From an uncultured Collinsella sp. (GTDB lineage Bacteria > Actinomycetota > Coriobacteriia > Coriobacteriales > Coriobacteriaceae): a stretch of 23,437 nt of DNA. The stretch lies in NCBI GenBank assembly GCA_902493535.1, contig CABUQG010000024.1:1-23437 (forward strand), given 5' to 3'. Below the pieces are notes generated by a model, which was not told where the DNA came from, made no database searches, and worked only from the letters and a program-made list of their open reading frames with translations. The translations under genes and the position numbers were made by a program. This document shows positions 14,754-22,447 of this stretch, piece by piece (the first letter of the stretch is position 1; each line of letters begins with the position of its first letter).

Positions 14754-14787
14754 GGTCCCGAGGAGGCGCCTGCACCTCCCCGGGACC
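14754..14787 (-). terminator. GC-rich hairpin just past the last frl gene
   Basis: A 13-bp arm (14754-14766) pairs with 14775-14787 with one mismatch around CGCCTGCA. It starts 6 bp beyond the frlD stop codon on the minus strand. No T run follows, so it may be a mRNA 3'-end stabiliser or a terminator without a U tract. Confidence 0.48.
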
Positions 14788-14793
14788 GCTCGG

Positions 14794-15657
14794 CTATTCG
14801 ACGATTGGTACTCCGTGGCCCCAAGAACCTTCCATGCCGCACACGGTCGAGGCAAACCCGGCAGCAAAGTCGAGCGCGCGCTCGATGGCCTCGGCGCCAT
14901 CTTCACCACGCTTGGCGGAATCGAGATAGCACATCAAAAACGAGGTAAGGAACGAGTCGCCCGCCCCCATGGTGTCCTTCATGTCCGTTACCGGTTTAGC
15001 CAGCTGGCGGTAATAACGATCGCCGTCGTAAGCAATGCAGCCCTCGGCGCCCGCCGTAGCCGACACAAAACGCGGACCCAAGCCCTTCACCCATGCCAGA
15101 CGCTCGCGGATCTCGTCCTCACTCGCGGCATCCGCCGCACTAAAGAAGGCGAAATCGACGTAGGGCGCAATCTGCTCGTAGTACTCGTCGGTAGAGTCGT
15201 CCGAAAAGTCAAAAGAGACCGTGACGCCCGCAGCCTTCAACTTGGGCAGCTCGCGCTCGGTAAAGCAATAGTTGCCCGAATGAACCACATCGAACTGCTT
15301 CATGTACGAAAGGTCAAAGCGATCGAGGACATAGCGCGCATCGCCACGGATACCGCCCTCGTTGGAGCCAAGGAAGACACGGTCACCGTCAACGACGGTC
15401 ACGCGAGCCGCTCCGTTCTCGCCAATCATCTGCTCGCACTTGTCAAGCTCGATACCCTCATCCTCGAGGCTTGCAATGACATGCTCGGCAGCGGCGTCAT
15501 TGCCAAAAATGCCCATGTATGCAGAACGTGCGGCACCGCATTTCTTGGCATAAACGGCGAAGTTCACCGCATTGCCGCCAGGATACATGGTGTGGATATG
15601 CTCGTAGCGATCGACGACGTTGTCGCCAAATCCGAGCGCGTTAACGTTAAATGCCAT
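14794..15657 (-). CDS. frlD: PfkB-family sugar kinase, fructoselysine 6-kinase-like
   Basis: This 287-residue PfkB kinase shows the N-terminal glycine motif YPGGNAVNFAVYAKKCGA (about 25-42) and the C-terminal signature DTMGAGDSFLTSF, with the catalytic Asp near 235. FrlD phosphorylates fructoselysine at C6 of the sugar. The PfkB fold alone does not fix the substrate. The assignment rests on neighbours: FrlB-like deglycase 14 bp upstream, FrlC-like epimerase, and an FrlR-type GntR regulator. It is slightly longer than E. coli FrlD (261). The start ATG has AGGGGCAAAGG upstream. It is the last gene of the operon, followed by the hairpin at 14754-14787. Confidence 0.8.
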   Translation of the reverse strand: MAFNVNALGFGDNVVDRYEHIHTMYPGGNAVNFAVYAKKCGAARSAYMGIFGNDAAAEHVIASLEDEGIELDKCEQMIGENGAARVTVVDGDRVFLGSNEGGIRGDARYVLDRFDLSYMKQFDVVHSGNYCFTERELPKLKAAGVTVSFDFSDDSTDEYYEQIAPYVDFAFFSAADAASEDEIRERLAWVKGLGPRFVSATAGAEGCIAYDGDRYYRQLAKPVTDMKDTMGAGDSFLTSFLMCYLDSAKRGEDGAEAIERALDFAAGFASTVCGMEGSWGHGVPIVE

Positions 15658-15671
15658 GGCCTTTGCCCCTT

Positions 15672-16640
15672 CTAGTACTCGACAACACCCATATAGCGAC
15701 GGAAATCGGGATCGTGATCAAACACCTTGCCGCGTGCAGCACGCAGCTCGCAGTTCATGGCGTAGAACAGCACCGGGTCCAGATAGGCACGGACGCTCGC
15801 CGGCACGGCTTCCATACCGTACTCCTTGGCATCGAGCACCATCAGCGTATCGGTATGCGTCTTAAGGAACGCCAGGGCGCGCTCGTCCATAGCACGGCAC
15901 TCGCTGGAGCCCATCTGCAGGAAGTAAAAAACGCCATCCTGAGTAGCCTCGAAGGGGCCGTGGAAGTACTCGGCAGAGTGGATGTAGCTGCAGTGCTGCC
16001 ACTGCATCTCCATAAGAGAGCAGATAGCGAAACCGTAGGTCTGGCTAAAGTTGGGACCACTGCCCAGAATATAGAAGAACTCGTGCTCCTGACAAAGCTT
16101 GGCAAAGCGATCGCCCAGCTCGGCATTTACCTTCTCACGTGCCGGGGGAAGAATCTTATCCATCTCGGCGATACCGGCATACATATCGGCAAGATCGGCG
16201 TAGCCCTCCTGCTGATCGAGCAGCTCGGCCGCAAGCGACAGCGAAATGCCAGCGGGGACCTCGGCCTGCGGCACGCCCTCGCCCCACGGGTAGACCCACG
16301 TGGTCCACTTGCCGGAGTCGATCTTAGATCCAGCGTTGTCGGTCTGGGCGATCACCGTAGCGCCGGCAGCAAGGGCAATCTCACAGCCCTCGACGACCTC
16401 GGGAGTGTTGCCACTATGGCTACAAGCGATGACCAGGGACTTCTCGCCCAGACGACGCGGACGCATGATATCGAACTCGCGAGCCGTATAGATATACGAA
16501 GTGAAGGTGGTTGCCTCGCGCTGCAGAAGCTCATGAGCCGGGATCAAATCGATCATGGAGCCGCCGCAAGCAATCCAGTAGACGCTGTCGAACTTGCCCT
16601 TCTCGGCAATTGCCTCTTTGATCAGATCGTGTGCGTTCAT
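15672..16640 (-). CDS. frlB: SIS-domain deglycase, fructoselysine 6-phosphate deglycase-like
   Basis: This 322-residue protein has two sugar-isomerase (SIS) domains. The first contains ACGGSMIDLIPAHELL (25-40) and CSHSGNTPE (73-81). The second contains LGSGPNFSQTYGFAICSLME and HSAEYFHGPFE, with the Glu-rich helix typical of FrlB and the glucosamine 6-phosphate synthase family. FrlB converts fructoselysine 6-phosphate to glucose 6-phosphate and lysine. I choose ATG 16640 (MNAHDLIKEA) with AAAGGAAC about 7 nt upstream; the longer frame to 16709 would overlap frlC and cross a hairpin. The substrate amine (lysine or another) cannot be read from sequence. A kinase rather than a phosphotransferase system in the operon favours the frl over the gfr (glucoselysine) pathway. 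Confidence 0.82.
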   Translation of the reverse strand: MNAHDLIKEAIAEKGKFDSVYWIACGGSMIDLIPAHELLQREATTFTSYIYTAREFDIMRPRRLGEKSLVIACSHSGNTPEVVEGCEIALAAGATVIAQTDNAGSKIDSGKWTTWVYPWGEGVPQAEVPAGISLSLAAELLDQQEGYADLADMYAGIAEMDKILPPAREKVNAELGDRFAKLCQEHEFFYILGSGPNFSQTYGFAICSLMEMQWQHCSYIHSAEYFHGPFEATQDGVFYFLQMGSSECRAMDERALAFLKTHTDTLMVLDAKEYGMEAVPASVRAYLDPVLFYAMNCELRAARGKVFDHDPDFRRYMGVVEY

Positions 16641-16660
16641 ATCCAGTTCCTTTCTTGTTT

Positions 16661-16691
16661 GGCCGCAATCAATGACGTTGGTTGCGTGGCC
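16661..16691 (-). other. intercistronic hairpin between frlC and frlB
   Basis: GGCC plus GCAA (16661-16668) pair with TTGC and GGCC (16682-16691), with two bulged bases. It lies in the 61-bp gap between frlC and frlB and is followed on the minus strand by AAACAAG, so it is not a terminator. It may influence mRNA processing or relative expression. Confidence 0.35.
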
Positions 16692-16701
16692 GATAGTTGT
16701 T

Positions 16702-17553
16702 TTAGTCAATCAGATATTTCTCGAATGCGGCCATGTTCTTGGCATCTGCCGCCGCCGGGTCATCGTAGTAACGACCGTCCGTGATCTCCTGGCCCAGCAT
16801 GCCGTCGAAACCATGGGCGTTGAGTGTGGCAACGAAGGCGTCCATATCGTGCTTGCCATCGCCCCACACCAGATGGCCATACGGGTCACCGTCGATAAAG
16901 TGCATCTCGTGAATTGCCCCATCACCAAAGGTGGCAAACCAGTCCTCGAGCGTCTCGCCAGCAACGCCCATCGCGGTTGTATCAACCATGGGCTGTAAGT
17001 ACGGGCTCGCGACCTCGTCAATCATGCGCTTCGCATCGGAAACCGTCGTCACAAGGTTGCTCTCCTCGGGACGCAGGCTTTCCATCGTAAGCACCAGACC
17101 GTGCTCGCCGGCATACTCCGCCAGAATGGACAAGTGCTCGCGGCTGCGCTTCCAGGCTTCCTCGCGGTCCTCGTCCCAGTCGCCCCAGCCCGAGTTGACG
17201 GACATACGGTCGCACCCAAGTACCTCGGCAAGCTCAATGCCGTGCTTAAAGTACGCCAGGCTGCGCTGTTCATGCAGCGGTTTGCGTGCGCAGTACTGCC
17301 AAGGATAGACAACGTTCTCGGGGCACAGAGTACGATACCTAAGCCCGCGGTCTGCAGCCTTTTTCGCCAGGACCTCAGCCTCAAAGTAGCCCGTGTGGTC
17401 GAGCGTCACATGCGGCTCTGCGCACCACAGCTCAATGGACTCAAAGCCCAAACGCTGCTGCACATCAAGGAAGTAATCGAGCGACCACATGATGTAGTGG
17501 ATATTCATGCCCGCAATCTGCTCGCGGCGCAGCGTCGGTTTGGATTCAGACAT
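16702..17553 (-). CDS. frlC: TIM-barrel sugar epimerase, FrlC-like
   Basis: This 283-residue protein belongs to the xylose isomerase-like TIM-barrel (AP endonuclease 2) family. GFESIELWCAEPHV matches the LGYDGIEIW region of E. coli FrlC. MESLRPEESNLV (Glu metal ligand) corresponds to LEPLTPYESNVV, MVDTTAM to MVDICA, and HFIDGD to HIVDSD. FrlC interconverts fructoselysine and psicoselysine, letting the pathway use both epimers. The start at ATG 17553 has GGAGG 6 nt upstream, inside the end of the amidohydrolase gene, whose stop is 1 bp away. This near-overlap supports one transcript and translational coupling. Confidence 0.8.
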   Translation of the reverse strand: MSESKPTLRREQIAGMNIHYIMWSLDYFLDVQQRLGFESIELWCAEPHVTLDHTGYFEAEVLAKKAADRGLRYRTLCPENVVYPWQYCARKPLHEQRSLAYFKHGIELAEVLGCDRMSVNSGWGDWDEDREEAWKRSREHLSILAEYAGEHGLVLTMESLRPEESNLVTTVSDAKRMIDEVASPYLQPMVDTTAMGVAGETLEDWFATFGDGAIHEMHFIDGDPYGHLVWGDGKHDMDAFVATLNAHGFDGMLGQEITDGRYYDDPAAADAKNMAAFEKYLID

Positions 17554-17554
17554 C

Positions 17555-19138
17555 TTATGCCTCCTTATTTCGATCGAACACGATTTGTCCGTCCGACATC
17601 GTCATATCAACCGCAAGATCGCGTGCGTCGCGATAATCGAGGTCAAACACATCCCGATCGAGCACGCAGATATCGGCAAGCTTGCCGACCTCGAGCGTAC
17701 CCAGCTCGTCTTCGCGCATCAGATCGTACGCGCCCCCGGCAGTCCAAGCGCGCAAGAGCTCGACAAGCGTCAGCGTGTTGACCTCATTCACAGGCAGTCC
17801 GTCGGCGAAGAATCCGCCGCACGCGCTGTAGATTGACTCGCCCAGGCTCGGAATCAGCAGCGGCAAATCCGTTCCACAGCACACTGTGCATCCGGAATCT
17901 TCCATGCCGCGGCGATTCCAGCTGTGCAAAAGTCGCGTCTCGCCAATTTGTCGACGCATCATCGACAGGCAATCCTCGCGTCGGTCCAGCGTCAGAATCT
18001 GCGGATAGACCTCGCAAATTCCACCTAACTTGCCAAACTCGACAAGATCGGTCGGGTCAGAGTTCTCGAGATCGGTAATCGCATGGCGGCGAAGCATCCG
18101 TCCATGCTCGTCTCGAGGCAGCGAGGCATAGAGCGCCACGGTGCGACGAACGGCGCCATCGCCCTGGCAATGCAAGGAATATCGGAATCCGTCAGCATCA
18201 ATTGCACGCAGCTCGTTCTCAATCAGATCCCACTCTGGCTCCTCGACGACCGTCTTGCCGGCAGCGCCCGCATCGGCCGAGTCCTCATAGGGTTCTATCA
18301 TCTCGGCAAGCCCCGCCCATACGCCGCGATCGGTCATACGGTTGAAGCCAGAAAAACGAACGAACGGTCCCCGGAAGCGCTCTCGTGCCTCGCGGGCATA
18401 TGCAAGATTTGCACCGGCACCCACCGGCTGCGACATCATAGAGACGCGAACCGTCAGCTCACCAGATTCCTCACGGCGAGCCATTTCGTCGGCAAAGCCG
18501 TAGTAGTCATCAAACGCCATCTCCTTGATGGCGGTAACGCCGCGTTCGTTAAGCATGCTCATGTAGTCCGAATACCCTGCACGCACCTCGGGCAGCGCGA
18601 GGAAATCGCTCATCATGCGCCAGATCTTCTCGGCATAGCACGCCTGGGGTGTGAAGCCGTATCGCGCACTGGCGGCAGCATTGAGAACACAGGTATCCGC
18701 GCCCGGTGTAAAGCAGACGACGGGGATATCGCCAAAACACTCGTCAAACACAGCTGCTGTATTTGCGTTCTCGGCATCCGATGCCAACGTTTCGGGTAGG
18801 TTGTGGCCAAAAGCCGCCGCGCAATCCGGACGATCTTCTTTCCATGCACGCAAGAGCGACACGGCCTCTTTGGCATCAGCGATGCCGGACAGATCAGGCC
18901 CCAACGTCCGCAGCGCCCAGCCTGTATAGAAGGTATGCACATCGATCAGGCCAGGCATGACGGTGCGGTCGCCCAGGTCAACTACCTCGTCCGCCTGGGT
19001 CAAATACGAAGCTAGCTCACACTTGGTGCCAACAGCCTCAATTCGATTGCCACGGACCGCTACGAAACCTTCAAACGGCAGGTCCCCCGTACCGGTAAAG
19101 ACGCTCTTAGACGTCAGGACCGTCAAACGATCAGACAT
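17555..19138 (-). CDS. amidohydrolase, YtcJ-like, with altered metal motif
   Basis: This 527-residue protein has the layout of Amidohydro_3 (YtcJ-like) enzymes: an N-terminal beta-sandwich (FVAVRGNRIEAVG), a TIM barrel beginning VMPGLIDVHTF, and C-terminal strands (LEVGKLADICVLD). The HxH metal motif is broken: HTF replaces His-x-His. The VKxxxDG segment reads VRFSGFNRMTDRG, with Arg for Lys. Later ligands look intact: His in LHCQGDGAV, His in RRHAITDLE, Asp in CCGTDLPLL. The enzyme may bind one metal or be repurposed; its substrate is unknown. Within an Amadori operon it might open a cyclic or acylated form of the glycated amine, which is inference. The start at ATG 19138 has TAGGTGG about 6 nt upstream, 9 bp from the carrier gene's stop. 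Confidence 0.78.
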   Translation of the reverse strand: MSDRLTVLTSKSVFTGTGDLPFEGFVAVRGNRIEAVGTKCELASYLTQADEVVDLGDRTVMPGLIDVHTFYTGWALRTLGPDLSGIADAKEAVSLLRAWKEDRPDCAAAFGHNLPETLASDAENANTAAVFDECFGDIPVVCFTPGADTCVLNAAASARYGFTPQACYAEKIWRMMSDFLALPEVRAGYSDYMSMLNERGVTAIKEMAFDDYYGFADEMARREESGELTVRVSMMSQPVGAGANLAYAREARERFRGPFVRFSGFNRMTDRGVWAGLAEMIEPYEDSADAGAAGKTVVEEPEWDLIENELRAIDADGFRYSLHCQGDGAVRRTVALYASLPRDEHGRMLRRHAITDLENSDPTDLVEFGKLGGICEVYPQILTLDRREDCLSMMRRQIGETRLLHSWNRRGMEDSGCTVCCGTDLPLLIPSLGESIYSACGGFFADGLPVNEVNTLTLVELLRAWTAGGAYDLMREDELGTLEVGKLADICVLDRDVFDLDYRDARDLAVDMTMSDGQIVFDRNKEA

Positions 19139-19147
19139 CACAACCAC

Positions 19148-20611
19148 CTACGCCGGAAGCATGCCGGAAATGGCAGTAATGACCAAGCCAAACACGACCA
19201 TGAAGATGAAGAACTTCCAAATGGTCTTCCACCATTGACCAAACGAGATCTTTGCCACGGCAAGACCGGCAACCGTCATGCCCGCCACGGGACTGATGGT
19301 GTTGATAGTCTGATTAGCAAACTGGAGCGCGGTAACGGCGGCTTCGGGATTGAGGCCCATAAGCTCGGTCAGCGGACCCATGACGGGCATGGTGAGCGCC
19401 GCAAGTCCAGAGCTCGAGGGAACCAGCAAAGAGAGCAGGCCAAGGACGATATACATAAACGTGGTGTAGACGGCGGCAGGTGCACCGGCCAGTGCAGTAG
19501 CGAGCGCCTGGAGGATGGTGTCGATGATCATGCCACCCTCTGCGATGACCAAGATACCGCGAGCGATGCCGATGACGATAGCGGCATACGCAAAGTCGGC
19601 AATGCCTTTAACGAACTCCTCGGCGATCGTCTGCTGGTCAAGGCCGCCCAGGATACCGGCAAGCAAGCCCATACCAAGGAACACGGCGGAAATCTCATTC
19701 ATGTACCAGCCCTGGGTAACAAGACCCCAGACGATAATGCCCATGCCGCAGGCAAAATCGATAAGCACGAGCTTCTGACGGGTAGTGAACTCTTCCTCGA
19801 TGGAGGCATCGGTCACGGAAAACTCAACACGCTTGAGCTTATCGTCCTCGTACACAATGGACGACTCGGGATTTTTCTTGACACGCATGGCGTAGCGCAT
19901 GGCCCATGCGATACCAACGGCAGTGAAGATGACCCAAGAAACGGCGCGCAGCCACAGCTGAGGATTGCCCTCGATACCAATGATGCCTTGGGCGATCAAA
20001 ACATTAAACGGGTCGATGGTCGAAGCACAATATCCCAGGTTAGGACCAAGGAAGCAGATGATAAACGCCGTCATCGAGTCATACCCGATACCCATCATGA
20101 TGGGAATGAAGATGGCATAGAACGGCAGGGCTTCCTCAGACATACCAAACGTAGTGCCGCAAATGGACAGCAACGTCATCGTGATGGGAATGATGAGGAT
20201 GTCCTTGTTCTTGAGCTTTTTAATCACACGGCTCATGCCGGCATTCAAAGCGTTGGTCTTGGTGATGACTGCGAACGATCCGCCAATCAATAAGACGAAC
20301 GCAACGACGTCGGCAGCCTCCTGGATGCCCTTAGTAGGCGCTTGCAGGACCGCAAAGATATCCTGGCCCAGATTGATGGTCTCGCCGGTCTCGGAATCGG
20401 TGTAGTTCTTATCAACCTGTTCATAGGTTCCAGCAACGGCGACTTCACGCTCGCCCGCCGCTGTCGAAATCGTCTTGCGCTGATACTGACCAGAGGGAAC
20501 GATCCAAGTCAGGACCGCAAAGACAACGATCAGCAAGAACATGATCGTATAGACATGCGGTAATTTGAACTTAAAACGTCTGTTTGTCTTCTTCGCCTTC
20601 GTATCTGACAT
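19148..20611 (-). CDS. YfcC-family membrane carrier, putative Amadori-compound transporter
   Basis: This 487-residue membrane protein has about a dozen hydrophobic segments. It begins with a cytoplasmic, basic N-terminus (MSDTKAKKTNRRFKFKLPH), then a first helix. Typical YfcC features are TWIVPSGQY, GGSFAVITKTNALNAG, SICGTTFGMSEEALPFY and LLVPSSSGLAALTMPVMGP. The YfcC/DcuC-related family carries organic acids or basic amino acids, often as exchangers. In this operon it probably imports the glycated amino acid, replacing the FrlA permease of E. coli. The start at ATG 20611 has GGAGG 5 nt upstream. It is the first gene after the promoter at 20691-20719. Confidence 0.85.
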   Translation of the reverse strand: MSDTKAKKTNRRFKFKLPHVYTIMFLLIVVFAVLTWIVPSGQYQRKTISTAAGEREVAVAGTYEQVDKNYTDSETGETINLGQDIFAVLQAPTKGIQEAADVVAFVLLIGGSFAVITKTNALNAGMSRVIKKLKNKDILIIPITMTLLSICGTTFGMSEEALPFYAIFIPIMMGIGYDSMTAFIICFLGPNLGYCASTIDPFNVLIAQGIIGIEGNPQLWLRAVSWVIFTAVGIAWAMRYAMRVKKNPESSIVYEDDKLKRVEFSVTDASIEEEFTTRQKLVLIDFACGMGIIVWGLVTQGWYMNEISAVFLGMGLLAGILGGLDQQTIAEEFVKGIADFAYAAIVIGIARGILVIAEGGMIIDTILQALATALAGAPAAVYTTFMYIVLGLLSLLVPSSSGLAALTMPVMGPLTELMGLNPEAAVTALQFANQTINTISPVAGMTVAGLAVAKISFGQWWKTIWKFFIFMVVFGLVITAISGMLPA

Positions 20612-20671
20612 AGATACCTCCAAAGAACTCGAGACTGCATCGCATCTCGCTTCAACGCCTGCGCAAGGCAA

Positions 20672-20691
20672 ACGTTCTATGACGTTCCATA
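20672..20691. promoter_or_regulatory. tandem 10-bp repeat at the operon promoter, possible operator
   Basis: ACGTTCTATG (20672-20681) is followed directly by ACGTTCCATA (20682-20691), eight of ten bases alike. The repeat lies just downstream of the candidate -10 on the minus strand, a position where a repressor such as the GntR protein could block transcription. It does not obviously match the usual HutC-type operator. Confidence 0.33.
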
Positions 20692-20719
20692 GATTACCAG
20701 CAGCTTTTCCCATCATCAA
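20691..20719 (-). promoter_or_regulatory. candidate promoter of the frl-like operon
   Basis: On the minus strand TTGATG (20714-20719) is separated by 17 bp from TAATCT (20691-20696). The -35 is good and the -10 mediocre. It lies 80 nt upstream of the carrier start and after the GntR gene, so the operon can be transcribed separately from its regulator. Confidence 0.42.
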
Positions 20720-20750
20720 GATAATTTCAAACTGATTGCCGCGACGCGGT

Positions 20751-20779
20751 TGAACGGTTGCGTTCGCGCCGTGAACGGT
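20751..20779. repeat. direct repeat TGAACGGT spaced by 21 bp
   Basis: TGAACGGT occurs at 20751-20758 and 20772-20779, exactly two helical turns apart. Both copies are upstream of the operon's -35 on the minus strand. Same-face spacing suggests a protein-binding site, but two 8-mers may also be chance. Confidence 0.3.
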
Positions 20780-20780
20780 A

Positions 20781-20818
20781 TGGAGACGCCCGGTGAGATG
20801 ATCAACCGGGCGTCTCCA
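20781..20818 (-). terminator. hairpin just past the GntR gene
   Basis: A perfect 14-bp stem (20781-20794 with 20805-20818) closes a 10-nt loop, beginning 11 bp after the frlR stop codon. No T run follows on either strand. It resembles the hairpin after frlD and is probably a terminator lacking a U tract, or a processing site between regulator and operon. Confidence 0.52.
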
Positions 20819-20829
20819 TTCGCAATGTC

Positions 20830-21573
20830 CTAGATGTCAAAGACGTAGCGAGACCCAACGATCCGCTGACGACCGATGATAAACGGCCGCCGCTGCTCAT
20901 CGAAAAAGAAGGCTTCCATATAAAACAAGGGTTCGCCAACGGGAACTGCCAACAGTCGAGCTACCTCGGGCGACGCGCACGCGATCTCGAGCGTGCACGG
21001 GTCGGTAAACGCGGGCGTGCGGCCCGTCCGGTTGCGCACGAACTCAAAAATGGATTGGTTAGATAGAGGTGCCGTTGATAGATAGGCATTGTCCTCGTAA
21101 ACATATATGTTGTTCTCGAGCATGACAGGGACGCCATCGGCAGTGCGCACGCGCTCAACGCAAATCAAGTCAGTTCCAACGGGAACACCAAAGAACTGCG
21201 CTTCGGTAGAATCCGCCGGCAGTATCTTTCTCGAAATGACGCACGCCCCCGGCTCCATTCCGTTAACGCGGCATGCGTCCGAAAAACTCTGGACGTCATC
21301 CTTCTGGCGAATCTTGCGCTTGAGCTTGGGGGCATTGACAAACGTGCCTTTCCCCTGCCGCTTCGTTAGATAGCCCTGCTGGACGAGCTCCTCAATAGCG
21401 CGTCGCACGGTAACGCGGCCAACTTTATAGCTCTCAGCCAATTCGAATTCGTTGGGTATCCGCGCGCCCGCCTTGTAGGCACCGGAGTTAATTTCGTTTT
21501 TAATGATATCGATAACCTGTTGGTACAGCGGTATCGCTGCTTTACCGTCAGTTAGCCCTTCAGTCGGTGGCAT
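20830..21573 (-). CDS. frlR: GntR-family regulator, FrlR/HutC type with UTRA domain
   Basis: This 247-residue regulator has an N-terminal winged helix (PLYQQVIDIIKNEI, then RIPNEFELAESYKVGRVTVR, then LVQQGYLTKRQGKGTFV), residues about 15-80. A UTRA effector domain follows (about 95-240), with LICVERVRTADGVPVMLENN and the C-terminal FIIGRQRIVGSRY. UTRA domains bind sugar phosphates and similar ligands; FrlR of E. coli controls the frl genes. Position directly upstream of the operon, on the same strand, suggests it senses the pathway intermediate and represses the operon. The start at ATG 21573 has GGGAGAGGG upstream. A perfect hairpin lies at 21604-21640 in its leader region. Confidence 0.85.
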   Translation of the reverse strand: MPPTEGLTDGKAAIPLYQQVIDIIKNEINSGAYKAGARIPNEFELAESYKVGRVTVRRAIEELVQQGYLTKRQGKGTFVNAPKLKRKIRQKDDVQSFSDACRVNGMEPGACVISRKILPADSTEAQFFGVPVGTDLICVERVRTADGVPVMLENNIYVYEDNAYLSTAPLSNQSIFEFVRNRTGRTPAFTDPCTLEIACASPEVARLLAVPVGEPLFYMEAFFFDEQRRPFIIGRQRIVGSRYVFDI

Positions 21574-21603
21574 ATACCCTCTCCCAGCACAATTAAGTCT
21601 AAA

Positions 21604-21640
21604 GCGGGCTTAAGGGCATTCAACAAGCCCTTAAGCCCGC
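21604..21640 (-). promoter_or_regulatory. perfect hairpin upstream of frlR, terminator or leader element
   Basis: A perfect 14-bp stem (21604-21617 with 21627-21640) closes a 9-nt loop. On the minus strand it is followed by TTTAGACTTAATT and then the frlR ribosome binding site. It may terminate the HAD gene 84 bp upstream, act as an attenuator, or be a palindromic operator; each arm contains CTTAAG. Confidence 0.55.
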
Positions 21641-21723
21641 ATTAGCTTAAAGTATGCTAGGTGTCGCACCAAAATGTTGGCTATTTACTCATCAGACCCG
21701 AAAAACGCGCAACTACCGCGCTC

Positions 21724-22383
21724 CTAAGAAAGCGTGAGCAGCTCCGGCAGCTGGTCGATAATCTTGTCCGCGGCATCCTGGCTAAAGCCAAAGCGCTCCT
21801 CGCGCTTGGCAATGACCGTCAGGCCGGCTCGCTTACCCGCGGTAATGCCCGGAACGGAATCCTCAACGCAGCAGCAGCGATTCGCGGGCAGCCCCAGCAG
21901 GTCCAGCGCATGCAGGTAGATGTCGGGCTCGGGCTTGCTCTCCTTAAACTGCTCGCCGCTCACCACATACTCAAAGGCATCCGACAGCCCGCATGCGTTG
22001 AGCACTTCCTCGATGCTAACCATGGGCGACGAGCTGGCAAGCGCCACGCGAACGCCACGGCGCGGCAGCTCTCGAATCGTATCCACGGCGCCTGGGTTAA
22101 TCAAAGCCTGATAGTCGCGCGGACGCTTATGAGCCCATTCGTCCCAACGGGCCAACGCTTCCTCGCCAGTGAAATGCCCCTTACCGGCACGCTCAAACCA
22201 ATCGACCAGCATATGCAGGAAGAACTGATGCGAGGTACCGACCTGCCCATTCAACTCCTCTTGAGTCAGATTAAGCCCAAGCTCCTTGGCAAACGCGGCA
22301 GTCTCGCCCAGGTAGTAATACTCGGTATCGACAATGACGCCGTCCATGTCAAAGATAACGGCATCGAACGGAAATGCGGACAC
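21724..22383 (-). CDS. HAD-superfamily phosphatase, beta-phosphoglucomutase-like
   Basis: This 219-residue subclass IA HAD protein has motif I VIFDMDGVIVDTE (D12, D14; numbering from GTG), the cap domain, motif II in LASSSP, motif III Lys in SKPEPDIY and motif IV VEDSVPG. It resembles sugar-phosphate phosphatases and beta-phosphoglucomutases; the substrate is not readable. I start at GTG 22383 because GGGAGGG lies 4 nt upstream and the family start immediately precedes motif I. The longer frame to 22431 would run through a terminator hairpin. It lies between the second HAD gene and frlR. A link to sugar-phosphate disposal from the frl operon is possible but unproven. Confidence 0.85.
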   Translation of the reverse strand: MSAFPFDAVIFDMDGVIVDTEYYYLGETAAFAKELGLNLTQEELNGQVGTSHQFFLHMLVDWFERAGKGHFTGEEALARWDEWAHKRPRDYQALINPGAVDTIRELPRRGVRVALASSSPMVSIEEVLNACGLSDAFEYVVSGEQFKESKPEPDIYLHALDLLGLPANRCCCVEDSVPGITAGKRAGLTVIAKREERFGFSQDAADKIIDQLPELLTLS

Positions 22384-22398
22384 GGCACCCTCCCTAAC

Positions 22399-22424
22399 AA
22401 AAGGACGCCCGCGAGCAGGCGCCC
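22399..22424 (-). terminator. terminator between the two HAD genes
   Basis: GGACGCC (22403-22409) pairs with GGCGCCC (22418-22424), one mismatch. On the minus strand it is followed by TTTT and then, within a few bases, the ribosome binding site of the gene at 22383. It lies 24 bp after the stop of the upstream HAD gene. Confidence 0.62.
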
Positions 22425-22447
22425 GAACCATGCATTAATCGGCGATT

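Noticed and set aside
15651..16784. Plus-strand frame opposite frlB
   Set aside because: Antisense shadow; the minus strand carries intact SIS motifs.
19235..20293. Plus-strand frame opposite the YfcC-type carrier
   Set aside because: Composition is that of a complement of membrane helices (His, Asp and Gly rich); no start signals.
19148..20611. Carrier as a C4-dicarboxylate transporter
   Set aside because: The family name is inherited from DcuC-like annotation; operon context with Amadori genes makes a glycated amino acid a better guess.
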